Origin: Prostheceraeus crozeri
Lineage: Eukaryota; Platyhelminthes; Polycladida; Euryleptidae
DNA: 64,000 bases
NCBI GenBank assembly: GCA_907163375.1
Contig: CAJQUW010007813.1
Location: 1 to 64,000, forward strand
Reading direction: 5' to 3'
Shown here: one piece after another, positions 53,901 to 58,977 of the stretch
Layout of the letters: every line of letters begins with the position of its first letter
Position numbering within the stretch: the first letter of the stretch is position 1
Notes under the pieces: generated by a model
The model's database searches: none
What the model was told of the DNA's origin: nothing
Seen by the model: only the letters and a program-made list of their open reading frames with translations
Program-made: the position numbers and the translations under genes

Positions 53901-56692
53901 CAAATCTCAACAGGTGTAACCACCACGAGACATGCTTCGCCTTTCGGGCTGTTGGGCCTCATTAGTCGTGGGTAGGTATGAACCAACGACATTGGAGCTA
54001 GAGAACGTGTAAATATACCCTCTAGCCACTAGGCCACCGGACCATCTGTTGAGAGCGTGAATTAGCCAGGAAGGCACTGCTTTGACGCAGGCACGTGGAG
54101 GGCGGATTGCATTCTACAATCACGTAATACCGCATCCGAGATTGAGGCGCTTCACTCAGGCGCTACTCACTACATGTTAAGACAAGATGCGGTATTAAGT
54201 GATTGCAGAATGCAATCCGCCCTCCACGTGCCTGGTTAAAGCAGTGCCTCCTGGCTAATTCACGCTCTCAACAGGTGGCCTTGTGGTTAGAAGATATGCT
54301 TGCACGTCCTCCAGCTCCAACGTTGCTGGTTTAAACCTACCCACGACTGATGAGGCCCAACAGGCCGAAACATGTCTCGTGGTAGTTACATCTGTTGAGA
54401 TTTGATAAATTTATCAATTGCCAGTACTTGTCTTAACATTCAGATAAATGTACTAAAATGTCAACGTGTTATTGACATCCCATGCTTTCAGCTGTGTTTG
54501 TAGATCGCAAAATTAATGTGACAAACTCTGATTGTTCTGAACATTTGTATTACCTATCTTGAGACAAATCGACCCTCAGGCAATATGCGTACCGAGTCAT
54601 CAAGAACACGAGTAATATGCTAATTATTCTGCTGAGTTAATACTGCGCCTTAATTCGACGATGCACAATTTATGTTTATAAAGCACTGTTGCACCTTCTC
54701 TTGTCAGTGCTTTCCCTCCATTGCTTTTTCTGATTGGGGGGGGGGAGGTTCTTAAGTATGGCTGGTTACAATTTCCTCCGTAGAAATACATAAAATAAGT
54801 GATACGAAATAGCCTATTTTTCTCCTTCCATTATGCTTTACCTTACATCTCAACTAATATTCAAACTGGAGAAACTATGCCTAGATGTCTATGCTTGTGA
54901 CTGTTAAGAGGATTTATTAAGTGTTTGTACTTACATTTCATCCAAGATGTAAAGTGCTATACCATTATTTTCCTATCTTGTGATAATTGTTTACAAACCT
55001 ACAAATATTTGACCTTCCATGCTAGATAGGTACAATCCTACCGGTGATCCTTATGAGCGATTAATTGACGTCAAACAATTCACCAAGTGAAATGCTCATT
55101 TTCAGCTGTGGTTCTCTCACCAACGGAGAAATGAAACTTGTAAATTCACACAAGTTAAATGTGACGTTGAAATCAAACGCTTGTAACTAGCGATTGTGAC
55201 CACGTGATTATGGAAAAATAGTCTCTAGCATCGTGCTTTTAATCTTGCAATAGCATCTTCATGGTACTCACTTGCAAGACCCTATCCCAATTATTCTCAG
55301 ATGATGAGACACATTTTAATGAAACGTACATTCATGCACGCACACTATCATATCTACCAGTGCATTTGCTTACTAATAACGAATGCAAAAATGTGTGAAC
55401 CACGCATGGCCTAGTAGTACCGGTGTCGGTATCGCGAAAAAAAACAGAAAATCACAAAAGTATGTACCTTTTCCATTTTAATATATTGAAAGGATGTGTA
55501 TTGTGTTGATTTTGTGAATAATTGAGTTGCGTAACACGAAATTACTCGTCATTACATTCGTCGAATCACCGCATACGTTGGCGAGCTGTGAACGACCGGG
55601 AAAAACGGATATCAGTTTACATAATTGAACATATGAGAAAACTTGGAATCATTTGAGAGCACATTGTGAGTTGAATAATATATTTTAGATATGCCATCGG
55701 TCTGTGGTGATAGTGTATAAAAAGAAAAATGGCGACTTTTCTGAGACATTTATTTTAGATTTATTCCCAAATTTTCGGTGTACACCTTCTTCTGGGGAAG
55801 CAAAATTGGGAAAGAGGCATTGAATTATATTTGATGATATAACCTCGTGTGAAGCTAGATGTTTCAAGATATTATCATCAAATATAATTCAATGGCAAAT
55901 TTTACATAGAAGAATAATCAACACATCAACAAGAGGAATAGTAGAAGAAAAAGAAATTAAGAACAGACCTCAACAACAGCTAATTAATTTGCAAAATAAG
56001 ACATACATGTAACTAATCGAATATCTCAATTTTTTTCAAAATATTTATATGTACAATTGCATTACATGAGTAGACCTACCATAGAAGGTAGATTTGTGGC
56101 AGAACCCTAGAGGGTAGAAGGTAGGAACCCTAGCTAGCATATTTTCGCTATATAGGGCTCTCTGCCTCTGAGAGGTTTCCCATTTGCCGCATGCATTTAT
56201 ACTATAGAAAAATTATGTCTTTTCCATGCAATGATATCTTCAGCTACTATTTTTAAAATGTTTTCGTAAACATCCGTTGAAATGAATTGTCTCCTTTCCA
56301 ATTTTGCTTCCCCAGAAGGTGTACACCGAAAATTTGGGAATAAATTCAAAAAACGGACTCAGGAAAGTCGCCATTTTTTATACACACATTGTGAGTTTTC
56401 TAGTTGTCATGAGGTTATCGCTCATGGCAAACATCTGCAAGAGACACTACATTACTACAAATCGCATTCGATGGCCTCCAATCTTTCTTTTCGTAAATAT
56501 GATTTGCTCTACTGTATTAACAGTCACGAAAATAACTTTTTGATGCACTTTTCGCACTGTTTGCAGGTTGGAGCTGCTATTTCCATGACGTACAGTTCTG
56601 GCCAACCGATAGTCTTCGTCGGCACTGGACAAACGTACACAGATCTGAAGCGCCTCTCAGTTCCCGCAGTGGTGAAGTCATTAATGAAGTGA
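14808..56692 (+). CDS. SRPRA: Signal recognition particle receptor subunit alpha (docking protein), seven exons
   Basis: This is the membrane-side GTPase that receives ribosome-nascent chain-SRP complexes at the endoplasmic reticulum. It pairs with SRP54 through its NG domain and is anchored by SR-beta through its N-terminal SRX domain. The spliced product is 634 residues; the human protein is 638. Order of parts: SRX domain (about 1-130), a charged Lys-rich and then acidic linker (about 140-316, including a run of Asp/Glu), N domain (from about 320), and G domain. Visible GTPase motifs are GVNGVGKST (425-433), DTFRSGA (from 455), DTAGR (517-521), TKFD (585-588) and GTGQ (612-615). All junctions are GT-AG with consistent phases. 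The start is MIDFFTIF, matching MLDFFTIF of the vertebrate protein; an in-frame upstream Met at 14694 is not conserved. Introns 1 and 6 are about 9.7 and 16.2 kb. The exon-intron model comes from my recollection of the family sequence; no alignment was run. Confidence 0.96.
14925..16499. other. SRPRA intron 1, first part: nothing recognised
   Basis: Open frames at 14984-15424 and 16000-16233 show no conserved motif and appear to be chance frames. No repeat boundary was seen here. Confidence 0.4.
16500..18300 (+). pseudogene. Decayed hAT-like transposase fragments
   Basis: Several short + strand frames (16523-16723, 16725-17102, 17312-17731, 17619-17840, 18047-18289) follow one another in different phases. 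The piece spanning 17640-17810 reads [12 protein letters not shown] and then, after a frame change near 17730, SRLAKALMV. This resembles the C-terminal dimerisation region of BED-finger hAT transposases, although the usual S-x-E-R/C-E-S motif is no longer visible. No TIRs or target duplication were found. The assignment rests on that segment; the upstream frames may belong to the same element or to nothing. Confidence 0.35.
18301..19043. other. Intron 1: nothing recognised
   Basis: AT-rich, without long frames. The palindromic motif TAGGCCTA recurs around 18566-18590. Confidence 0.4.
19044..19730. mobile_element. hAT-type non-autonomous element, 687 bp
   Basis: The left end CAGGGCTGCGGAAGCG and the reverse complement of the right end, CAGGGGTGTCGAAGCG, are imperfect terminal inverted repeats. 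The flanks GTGTCGGG (19036-19043) and GTGTCGAG (19731-19738) match at 7 of 8 positions, as expected for an aged hAT target duplication. Both ends are followed by GCTTCCGCTTCC-like subterminal repeats. No transposase is present, so it would have needed a partner in trans. Confidence 0.65.
19739..20440. other. Intron 1: nothing recognised
   Basis: AT-rich sequence with short chance frames; no repeat boundary seen. Confidence 0.4.
20441..21012 (-). mobile_element. 5'-truncated LINE fragment (C-terminal reverse-transcriptase region)
   Basis: The - strand frame at 20620-21012 encodes about 130 residues including [20 protein letters not shown] and [13 protein letters not shown]. This is the segment after the reverse-transcriptase thumb that is typical of CR1/Jockey-group LINEs ('Y-S-IRS-LEYA-P-W ... 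L-KIQRR'). On that strand it is followed by an untranslated stretch and a short (ATT)n tail (+ strand 20441-20458), a common 3' tail for these LINEs. The endonuclease and YxDD region are missing, as expected for 5' truncation. Confidence 0.65.
21013..23141. other. Intron 1: nothing recognised
   Basis: A short coiled-coil-like reading (residues resembling [16 protein letters not shown]) around 21200-21300 may be a transposon trace, but no family can be named. The frames at 21379-21603 and 22075-22269 are unrecognised. Confidence 0.35.
23142..23485. mobile_element. TA-flanked MITE, 344 bp
   Basis: The left end CCGTATATACTCGTCTATA and the reverse complement of the right end, CCGTATATGCTCGCCTATA, form imperfect terminal inverted repeats flanked by TA on both sides (23140-23141 and 23486-23487). 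Internal blocks of the CGCCTATAAGTCGA type repeat the TIR motif. TA target use and length point to a Tc1/mariner or pogo-derived non-autonomous family. No coding content. Confidence 0.7.
23488..24588. other. Intron 1, last part: nothing recognised
   Basis: AT-rich, with repeated TCCTATATT-like strings around 24030-24110. No frames of note before the exon 2 acceptor. Confidence 0.4.
24589..24672 (+). CDS. SRPRA: SRPRA coding exon 2
   Basis: Encodes residues 40-67 (ELGAGGAF to ELIFV), the part of the SRX domain with the conserved LKYKLDN-FEL motif. It is preceded by a pyrimidine tract and CAG, and followed by GTAAGT. Phase 0 on both sides, 84 bp. Confidence 0.95.
25121..27796 (+). mobile_element. 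Decayed mariner element, split by a hAT-type insertion
   Basis: The left TIR (CGAGGGGCGATTAAAAAGTT followed by CGCGGCC) pairs with a right TIR ending at 27796 whose reverse complement reads GAAGGGTGATTGAAAAGTT and then CGCGGCC. TA lies just outside both (25119-25120, 27797-27798). The + strand frames at 25319-25687 and 25684-25938 contain [11 protein letters not shown] and [16 protein letters not shown], the second and third catalytic blocks of mariner transposases (DD34D class). The C-terminal part ([18 protein letters not shown]) resumes at 27637. Without the insertion the element is about 950 bp, shorter than a full 1.3 kb mariner, so internal deletions have occurred. Confidence 0.8.
25915..27628. 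mobile_element. hAT-type non-autonomous element inserted in the mariner, 1714 bp
   Basis: Ends CAGGGTTGGC and GCCAACCCTG, flanked by perfect 8 bp duplications ATTCAGAC (25907-25914 and 27629-27636). Subterminal GGTAAAAACC repeats occur at both ends. The interior has no transposase. A + strand frame at 26375-26596 contains [11 protein letters not shown], faintly like the end of a BED finger, which could be a remnant of the parent element. Confidence 0.8.
27976..28424 (+). CDS. SRPRA: SRPRA coding exon 3
   Basis: Encodes residues 68-216 plus two bases of the next codon. It completes the SRX domain ([23 protein letters not shown]) and begins the variable basic linker, which has many Lys, Ser and Pro. 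Acceptor TTCAG at 27971-27975, donor GTAAGT at 28425. The TAA just past the donor belongs to the intron. Confidence 0.95.
28425..29435. other. Start of SRPRA intron 3: nothing recognised
   Basis: AT-rich intronic sequence without a credible frame or repeat boundary. Confidence 0.4.
29436..30080 (-). mobile_element. Penelope-like element relic, reverse-transcriptase region
   Basis: Read on the - strand from about 30050, short frames spell [24 protein letters not shown] followed by VAPTYA, YLDDCFI, and then [10 protein letters not shown] (29436-29687). These are the finger, GTAMGT-APTYA and YxDD blocks of Penelope-like reverse transcriptases. The relic is broken in several places and truncated at both ends, with no GIY-YIG part beside it. 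It belongs to a different Penelope lineage from the element in intron 6, whose equivalent block reads [14 protein letters not shown]. Confidence 0.7.
30104..32898 (+). mobile_element. Complete hAT transposon, copy 1 (2795 bp)
   Basis: Terminal inverted repeats CAGGGGTCGCCAACCT and AGGTTGGCGACCCCTG are flanked by a perfect 8 bp target duplication CTCTAGAC (30096-30103 and 32899-32906). Just inside are GGCCCGCG-type blocks. It lies in SRPRA intron 3, in the same orientation as the gene, and carries an uninterrupted transposase. Copy 2 in intron 5 is nearly identical but inverted. Confidence 0.96.
30542..32419 (+). CDS. hAT transposase, apparently intact (625 residues)
   Basis: It catalyses cut-and-paste movement of the element. 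The N terminus has a BED/CCHH-type zinc finger ([11 protein letters not shown] with H54 and H59). The hAT catalytic residues are visible: first Asp in SLAIDESTD (D191), second in TTDGAPSM (D259), and Glu in [10 protein letters not shown] (about E575), in the C-terminal dimerisation block. The sequence resembles the GTF2IRD2/ZBED5-like transposase group of vertebrate and invertebrate hAT elements, which are usually about 600-650 residues. The start is the ATG at 30542, just after the GC-containing 5' region. Intactness together with perfect TSDs suggests recent insertion. A host gene domesticated from a hAT is unlikely, because the TIRs and TSDs are all still there. Confidence 0.95.
   Translation: MASKRSSDGIIKRTFLDEWRLAYFFCMRQKDRCPVCIICHKTVTECKKYNLERHFNTNHRGFNARFPMSDHPSRQREYDRLFRALDGMSQSMFTACSSTDHVTDASFRITQLIVRHKKPFSDGEFVKECFLVGAGALYKSFHNNQQIIEQIRKMSLSPQTCTRRCEQISADLSAQLRTCLAASPYFSLAIDESTDISDTSQLLIFIRFFDVIIKCVREDLLCMKSLTGRTTGQDICDAVYEACDSFGLNWQHLTSITTDGAPSMVGRKTGFLVLLRQKTGVNFLVYHCIIHQQALCSKLRRGDYMNFVMVTVTKVINRIRNSSLQHRLFKTLLKEVECEYGDLILYNHIRWLSRGTVLQRFIAVLPQIEKYLNDHGHGNNNDFSALEDSTFRTWLGILADMSKHFNVLNEKLQGKMKPIFNLYEHVTEFRGILTLFKRQIESDDLIMFSNTKALSGDVHEAAACLSDYLDDIIIEFDSRFTDFSDLEQVFLFIKDPFICSQTSSIAELFEKHFDINKAECELELVGLKAELGLKHQHAENDATSFWLQFVPARFRILRLVATRILVMFGSTYICESAFSNMKFIKNPHRSRLTDKHMDAILRIALSSFDPRFSLLVSNLQSQPSH
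32907..33435. other. End of intron 3: nothing recognised
   Basis: AT-rich, with repeated CAATTAATTGC-like strings near 33270-33330. A similar string set lies at 49190-49300 inside the Harbinger element. Confidence 0.4.
33436..33735 (+). CDS. SRPRA: SRPRA coding exon 4
   Basis: Encodes the linker, residues 217-316: a Lys/Ala/Pro-rich stretch, the conserved RKWDNG and LDYS motifs, and then an acidic tract rich in Asp and Glu. One base enters and two leave (CG completed by G of exon 5). Acceptor TTTTAG, donor GTAGGT. The exon sits between two inverted hAT copies in the flanking introns. Confidence 0.93.
33736..35512. other. SRPRA intron 4: nothing recognised
   Basis: The open frame at 34176-34538 (-, 120 residues) has no recognisable motif and probably occurs by chance. 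No repeat boundary was found. Confidence 0.4.
35513..35873 (+). CDS. SRPRA: SRPRA coding exon 5
   Basis: Encodes residues 317-437: the N domain ([29 protein letters not shown]) and the start of the G domain with the P-loop GVNGVGKST followed by NLAK. Acceptor TTTCACAG, donor GTAATT. It ends in phase 0. Confidence 0.96.
36215..39022 (-). mobile_element. hAT transposon copy 2, inverted and broken (2808 bp)
   Basis: Nearly identical to copy 1 but in the opposite orientation, in SRPRA intron 5. It is flanked by a perfect 8 bp duplication CTGTAGAT (36207-36214 and 39023-39030). The 36215 end has the full CAGGGGTCGCCAACCT. The other end keeps only CGCGACCCCTG: about 15 bp present in copy 1 (GGGGCCC and the inner TIR) are missing, between short GCG repeats. 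The transposase is open for about 385 residues from 38599 downward and then disrupted by small indels; the C-terminal 102 residues are readable again at 36686-36994. Confidence 0.95.
36686..38599 (-). pseudogene. Broken hAT transposase of copy 2
   Basis: Starts with the same MASKRSSDG as copy 1 and agrees almost residue for residue to about 385, including both catalytic Asp. One visible difference is RWLSRGAV instead of RWLSRGTV. Around 37440-37480 and again near 37100-37330, local rearrangements and indels shift the frame, so the middle is read in other phases. The region with the catalytic Glu ([10 protein letters not shown]) remains. The product would be inactive. Confidence 0.9.
39031..39865. 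other. End of intron 5: nothing recognised
   Basis: AT-rich, with short chance frames (39135-39374 on -). The pyrimidine tract and TTTCAG before 39866 are the exon 6 acceptor. Confidence 0.4.
39866..40333 (+). CDS. SRPRA: SRPRA coding exon 6
   Basis: Encodes residues 438-593, the core of the G domain: [15 protein letters not shown], the [15 protein letters not shown] insertion-box helix that is specific to SRP GTPases, [21 protein letters not shown] sequence and LTKFDT. Acceptor TTTCAG, donor GTAAGC, both sides phase 0. The 16.2 kb intron that follows is the one filled with nested elements. Confidence 0.97.
42471..44126 (+). mobile_element. Tc1-like transposon inserted in the Harbinger Myb gene (1656 bp)
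   Basis: Imperfect terminal inverted repeats: the left reads CAGATTGTTTCATAAAAAA and the reverse complement of the right reads CAGTCCGTTTCATAAAAAG, followed by TGGATCA in both. TA lies on both sides (42469-42470 and 44127-44128), the duplicated target. Length and a single transposase gene are as expected for Tc1. Confidence 0.92.
42959..43969 (+). pseudogene. Tc1-family transposase with one in-frame stop
   Basis: The reading has an N-terminal helix-turn-helix pair ([19 protein letters not shown], then [11 protein letters not shown], the AT-hook-like linker), catalytic Asp in VVWSDEASV, a second Asp in [10 protein letters not shown], and Glu in NLNPIENVW. The spacing of 34 residues between the second Asp and the Glu gives DD34E, the Tc1 signature. 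One TAG at 43523-43525, between the two Asp, interrupts an otherwise continuous frame. No ATG lies in the open region before 43010, so the start has also been lost or altered. Full family length is about 340 residues, which this matches apart from the start. Confidence 0.9.
44750..44897. repeat. AT-rich short tandem-like repeat and LINE target
   Basis: Units of the type TTAATTGATTAGAGAGTTTT and TTAATTAATTAG recur about three times. The last GAGAGTTTCC (44888-44897) is the left target duplication of the LINE. Confidence 0.55.
44898..48770 (+). mobile_element. Full-length LINE of the Jockey/Nimb group (3.87 kb)
   Basis: Flanked by the 10 bp duplication GAGAGTTTCC (44888-44897 and 48771-48780), with an A-rich tail at 48756-48770. 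The 5' region before the ORF (about 840 bp) is GC-richer, including GCGGCCTCAAAGCGGTGAAA, and has no clear ORF1. The 3' UTR is about 130 bp and ends CTAGGGGTGAAAATTCAGT before the tail. It lies within the Harbinger element, between its two genes, and reads in the same direction as SRPRA. Confidence 0.9.
45740..48634 (+). CDS. LINE endonuclease/reverse transcriptase, intact frame (964 residues)
   Basis: It nicks the target and copies the element's RNA in place. The N-terminal third is an APE-type endonuclease ([42 protein letters not shown]). The middle is a reverse transcriptase ([64 protein letters not shown]). The C-terminal segment ([33 protein letters not shown]) is the type seen in Nimb/Jockey-group elements of insects and fish. 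The usual GVPQGSVLGP block reads [10 protein letters not shown]: Gly changed to Ala next to the conserved Gln, possibly harmful. No stop interrupts it. The start is the first ATG of the long frame; relatives start similarly. Confidence 0.92.
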   Translation: MKMRKTHKKRSQAVKLKTPLRISFSNVRGLRSNYDDINIFLQGKSPDLLALSETRLDPSVSSSDVTPDGYIFHRMDKAPCHGLGIYAKTSLPLRRLRSSEDPRHEYLAFIAPLQKTTLLLFFLYRSPSTNADIFNVLSDKIDSLLQEYPSAEVAVFGDFNVHNVDWLVHSRTTDLSGQAAQDFAVSHNLSQIVTCPTRVPDRAGDTGYLLDLFLTSNPTCFSHKVTSPLGTSDHCVITVSGKQICSTPSAPFHRTVYQFSKADWCGFRTFLSQVQAENLILSENVHKSAQELTEWLQIGMLAYIPHRTFQMKPHSQPWFTPECAAATCQRDHFFHKYKRDSSAGNLELYKTARRYCKETIHQAKSRYALYVRKSIATQKLGSKDFWRIYNSVTNRNKSSIPALRHAEVSTSMATTSADKAELLCKEFAKNSSLDDGGRIPPPIPTRTDETVSPPSVTVRNVKKIIAGLDSSKSSGPDGIPVSVFKHLSPELSPLLSKLFSTCVSTGEFPSCWKVASVVPVPKKGSDSSLPSSYRPISLLPIAGKIFEAVINQHIVNFLETQNLLSEEQYGFRHSRSTADLLSYVTEHVSRVLDRQGETRSVALDISKAFDKVWHQGLLMKLKSYGVANQLHKLLASFLSDRQISVVLDGQKSSTKFVNAGVPQASILGPTLFLLYINDLPDCLVSKLVMYADDTTLFNSNERLAKNTQQRQQLCDVLNEDLRRVSEWGANWLVSFNPSKTQSILHSRLKGDDDHSIKMSDNRIREQDSISFLGLAVTKDLSWKPYIQSISKQAAQRIGSLYRASSYLPSQTVCYLYKSTIRPLMEYCCHLWAGAPQTHLNLLVRVEKRVKNLMGEKLASKLQPLSVRRDVASLSLFYRYYFGRSSSAVNECVPKPKIFSRSTRRANALTCYHVSLERARTVSRSKSFFVRTAQLWNQLPQTTFPDQYNLDTFKRRANMFLMGTV
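48781..49528. other. Harbinger interior between LINE and transposase: nothing coding
   Basis: Non-coding Harbinger sequence, with CAATTAATTGC-like strings around 49190-49300 and a GGCTGGGCTGGGCC-type stretch near 48890-48930. Confidence 0.4.
49529..50545 (-). CDS. PIF/Harbinger transposase (HARBI1-like), intact frame
   Basis: A DDE transposase that excises and inserts the Harbinger element together with its Myb-like partner. It has 338 residues; vertebrate HARBI1 has 349. The N-terminal part has the helix-turn-helix region ([25 protein letters not shown]). The catalytic core has [11 protein letters not shown] (first Asp), [24 protein letters not shown] (second Asp) and [13 protein letters not shown] (Glu). 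The C terminus is acidic and Asn-rich. The start at 50545 gives [11 protein letters not shown]. The frame is uninterrupted. It runs opposite to the Myb-like gene, as is common in this superfamily. Confidence 0.94.
   Translation of the reverse strand: MDDIYDQYFYYHDYDMARFNPMELDDHDFEFRYRFTKDNVRNLHSILGDFSEPYDRNIDIDSLSKLCAALRFYATGNLQTTNGDLIGAHQSTISRIVSNVSTVIAQQHKKFTGFSENLSSIKSEFTKRSRIPLVIGAIDGTHIPIISPGGNNAELFRDRKKYFTLNTHCVSDADGYFTDVVCRWPGATHDATIFENSRLCHRLETNELNGILLGDSAYPCCKYLVTPALNPTSNAEKRYNADHVRTRNVIERTFGQWKQRFRCLKKLRLKLSVSQKVAVATACLHNYAKMLKIPLEEGNDNENVSNDNSNSEHNVDLDDNSSSGSIFRREIIQQYFRH
51991..52710. repeat. Near-perfect palindrome at the Penelope 3' end (355 bp arms, 9 nt centre)
   Basis: Positions 51991-52345 are the reverse complement of 52355-52710, with one single-base length difference seen. 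The centre is TTTTTGTTT (52346-52354). The arms contain TTGATTATTTGACAACGTTT and CCTGAAAACTCGGTCC. The right arm runs into the 5' Penelope reading [13 protein letters not shown]; outside the left arm lies the GIY-YIG reading. Arm identity this high implies recent origin or gene conversion. Confidence 0.95.
52515..52552 (+). ncRNA. Possible decayed hammerhead-like motif in the Penelope palindrome
   Basis: TTGAAAA precedes a hairpin (GGACC, loop GAGTTTTCA, GGTCC), followed by GAAAC, a 2 bp stem III (AC/GT) and GTC. Penelope-like elements are known to carry type I hammerheads of this layout. The first core box differs from CTGANGA at two positions, and no stem I partner is visible, so it is probably inactive. 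The same motif is present inverted in the left arm. Confidence 0.4.
52858..53891. other. Intron 6: unrecognised coding-like stretch
   Basis: The frame at 53618-53842 (+) reads [20 protein letters not shown] and ends HPRLWD; it is compositionally protein-like, but I know no family for it. The frame at 52931-53227 (-) is Arg/His-rich and unrecognised. Either may be a fragment of an unknown mobile element. Confidence 0.3.
53921..53975 (-). ncRNA. Decayed hammerhead ribozyme, left copy
   Basis: Inverted homologue of the right-hand ribozyme. Stem I (CTACCCACGA with TCGTGGTGG) and the GGCCC/GCCCGAAA side of stem II are recognisable. The core reads CTAATGA instead of CTGATGA, and the stem II to stem III region carries extra bases (GGCGAAGC). 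The changed invariant G should abolish cleavage. Confidence 0.8.
54276..54337 (+). promoter_or_regulatory. tRNA-like internal pol III promoter (A and B boxes), right copy
   Basis: A box TGGCCTTGTGG at 54276-54286 and B box GGTTTAAACC at 54328-54337, 52 nt apart, fit the tRNA-derived SINE head pattern. The left copy (read on -) has TGGCCTAGTGG and GGTTCATACC, both closer to the consensus. Acceptor stem pairing is not visible, so this is not a functional tRNA gene. Confidence 0.7.
54337..54385 (+). ncRNA. Type I hammerhead ribozyme, intact core
   Basis: Stem I is CTACCCACGA (54337-54346) with TCGTGGTAG (54377-54385), nine pairs and one bulged C. The core CTGATGA (54347-54353) is followed by stem II GGCC/GGCC with loop CAACA, then GAAA (54367-54370), a 2 bp stem III within ACATGT, and the cleavage triplet GTC ending at 54376. 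All invariant core residues are present. A minimal, self-complementary stem III is typical of hammerheads in Penelope elements and retrozymes, which are thought to act as dimers. Confidence 0.88.
54414..55712. other. Intron 6: nothing recognised
   Basis: AT-rich, with a 10-base G run at 54736-54745 and no credible frame or repeat boundary. Confidence 0.4.
55713..56387. repeat. Inverted repeat pair just before SRPRA exon 7
   Basis: About 105 bp at 55713-55818 recurs inverted at 56286-56387. Shared blocks are GTGTATAAAAA, AATGGCGACTTT, TTTATTCCCAAATTTTCGGT, GTACACCTTCT and GGGGAAGCAAAATTGG. Directly inside the left arm is a hairpin with stems of about 22 bp (55819-55842 with 55868-55892, CATTGAATTATATTTGATG). 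No terminal duplication was found, so the class is unknown. The right arm ends 180 nt before the exon 7 acceptor. Confidence 0.7.
56567..56692 (+). CDS. SRPRA: SRPRA coding exon 7 and stop
   Basis: Encodes the last 41 residues, [24 protein letters not shown] to SLMK, followed by TGA. It carries the closing-loop GTGQ motif of the G domain and the C-terminal helix that packs on the N domain. Acceptor TTTGCAG. Human SRPRA ends in a very similar stretch. Confidence 0.96.
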   Translation, partial: VGAAISMTYSSGQPIVFVGTGQTYTDLKRLSVPAVVKSLMK

Positions 56693-58969
56693 TGGACATT
56701 TTTGTTGTCTGGTAATTGTCAGAGGTTTTGTCGGTCTCATTTCACGTATCATTTGAGTATATTGAGAGATTAAAATGTCGTCTATTGATCGGTCTTTTTT
56801 CTATCTCAACAGGTGCGATTGTATACAATCAAATATATGAAAGGGAAAATGGCAGCAAAAAATACATGCATGTCAGGGTTGTGTGGGCAATTATTCCATG
56901 TGAAATGGGAGATGGAATGGAGAAATCAGATAAACCATTTAGAGTCTTTCTATATCAAAATTGTCTGATCTTTTCATCTCTGGGGTCGATCAGAACATAT
57001 TTTGATCCTAAACCATTATATTTTTAGATTTTATGATGGTCCTTGAGAAGTCGTGATTCACATGAAATATAGGCCTGTCAGTCAGAATATGTCAAATATT
57101 CATAGCTCTTTTTAAGTAATTGCGCTTAAGATAATGTCATCTATCACACGTTACTATGGTGGCAGTTCAAGTTTTAACTATAAGCATTTACTTTCCAACC
57201 AAAGTCATGAAAAGTAGGCCTACAGTATAAAATTTCCAATTTAACGTACGAATGCAAAAAAATTTTCAATTTGAAAATATTGAATTGACCGATTTTCTTC
57301 AAAATTGGGGATAGCTTATTCCCTTAAAGACATATATACAAAGTATACCTACAAATCTATGTCATCCGTACATTTCGCTGTAAAACGACAGCATAATTGT
57401 ATAGCGTACGCATCCTATGAACGATATTATAGTCCTATCCAGAAACAACTTGCAGCAGCACTAGGACAAAATAATTCCGTGAAATGAAAATCTAAGACAT
57501 CAGGTGAGTGGCGATGATCGTTTAATCGCTGCATGTAAACTATGACGGAACACTTCGATTTCCTCAATCAATTCACCTAGAGTGAGAGGCGTAGCCAAAA
57601 AAGCGTCCAATTTCATCGTTGCTTCATCAGCTGATGGCTAGCCATCAAAATTCTGCATTTTACCGTCATCTTCTGAGTATGTGTGTCTCCATCAAATCCA
57701 GCTGCACTGCTATGCGGAAATACGATGACCAACCTATCGAATTTGAAATTCATTCTTTAATAGATTCTGAGCTAAAGACGGGAACTCAAATCACCCATAG
57801 CCTACCCGATATAGTCAGCTGCCCATTTTAGTTTTCCCCTACCTACTATAAAAATCCATTGGACATGAGTTTAAACAAAAACTGTATGAGAACGGCTAGA
57901 CTGCATTGCCTGAGATGAACGATTTTATGATGATGCAAGTAATGTTGACATATTTTTTAATTATGAAGAAAAATCATCACAGTTGACTTTTTAGTGCTTA
58001 GAATTCTGCAATGGAGAATTGAATTAATAACTTTTGGACTTACATGCTATCATAGACTTGGTTTGGCTATCTCAACCTTCTCTCGAAGTGATTGAGAGAT
58101 GAATTTTTGCCAGTGGTAGGGTAAAATCGTTTTTACACCATCCACATGAATTGTGTGAGGCCGTTTTGTAAATCATGCGAACAAAGTATGATGTATTCTA
58201 GGCCAGGTGCTGTCTCTCCTGACGCACCGCCGGTGACAGAAACATACAGACCTACAGTTACCAATGGTGGAGACACTATTATAGAGTGGATGTGTTGTGG
58301 ACATCGCACTGGTCTAACATATCCCAGTAAGATCTCACAAAAATCCGGAACATCGTGAAAACCCGATGCCTTGGATGCATATAGTTGAAATGCTTAATTT
58401 TGTTGAAAATCCAGATTTTTGCGGTGAGTTGGGAACCCTGGAATACCCCTTGCACTCAATGTACTTTCATTAGACGTGGTACATTGTCTTTTGTCTATCA
58501 ACAATTGCTGATGTAAGTAATGAGTTGATAGTCATGAAATTAGATTTGCTGCAACTCACTTATACAGACATACTGTACTATGCTTATAACCAAAAACGCA
58601 TTACTTGTGAAAATCAGCTTTTACTTAATAAACAATTTTTGTTAAGTTACTAGTGGATGATGCGATCTCAGTCAACCGAAGTCATACATAAGGATCTAAA
58701 GGTAGTTCGACACAAAGTATGAAAGTATCTGCTTATGCGGAGGCTTCCGGAACGCACTTATTAATTCTGAACTCGTGTTCACGGATTTGCCATAACCATC
58801 TTCACGAATTCTGAAAAAAATAAGACAGTGATGTGTATTAAAGTCTCCATCAATTTAAGTGCAGAAATGTAGCACAAAACAACTCAACAAAATTGAGCAG
58901 TGAAAAATGAATTATTCACTTAACTGACCGATCGCCATTCATTGTGCTTTCAATTCTCCCGGGTAAATG
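56693..58969. other. Downstream of SRPRA: nothing recognised
   Basis: 3' UTR of SRPRA, then sequence with short unrecognised frames (57305-57487, 57619-57831, 58146-58358). None shows a conserved motif. Confidence 0.4.
56769..56774 (+). promoter_or_regulatory. Possible SRPRA poly(A) signal ATTAAA
   Basis: ATTAAA, the commonest variant signal, lies 77 nt after the stop and is followed within about 20-40 nt by a T-rich stretch. No AATAAA is closer to the stop. This would make the 3' UTR short. Position alone supports it. Confidence 0.35.
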
Positions 58970-58977
58970 TTTTAGAT

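Larger units (their letters stand above)
53892..54413. repeat. Inverted pair of a SINE-like, hammerhead-bearing repeat
   Basis: The left arm (53892-54137) and right arm (54186-54413) are inverted copies of about 230-245 bp with a 48 bp spacer. From inside outward each arm has: GATGCGGTATT, GTGATTGCAGAATGCAATCC, CCTCCACGTGCC, GCTAATTCACGCTCTCAACA, a tRNA-like segment with A and B boxes, a hammerhead ribozyme, CTGTTGAGATTTGATAAATT. In each arm an 8 bp inverted pair CTCAACAG/CTGTTGAG encloses the tRNA-like and hammerhead parts. Divergence between the arms is clear, perhaps 15%. It lies about 1 kb beyond the Penelope element. Confidence 0.85.

Noticed and set aside
54276-54337. Functional tRNA gene
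   Set aside because: A and B boxes are present, but no acceptor, D, anticodon or T stem pairing is convincing; it is a SINE-type promoter at most.
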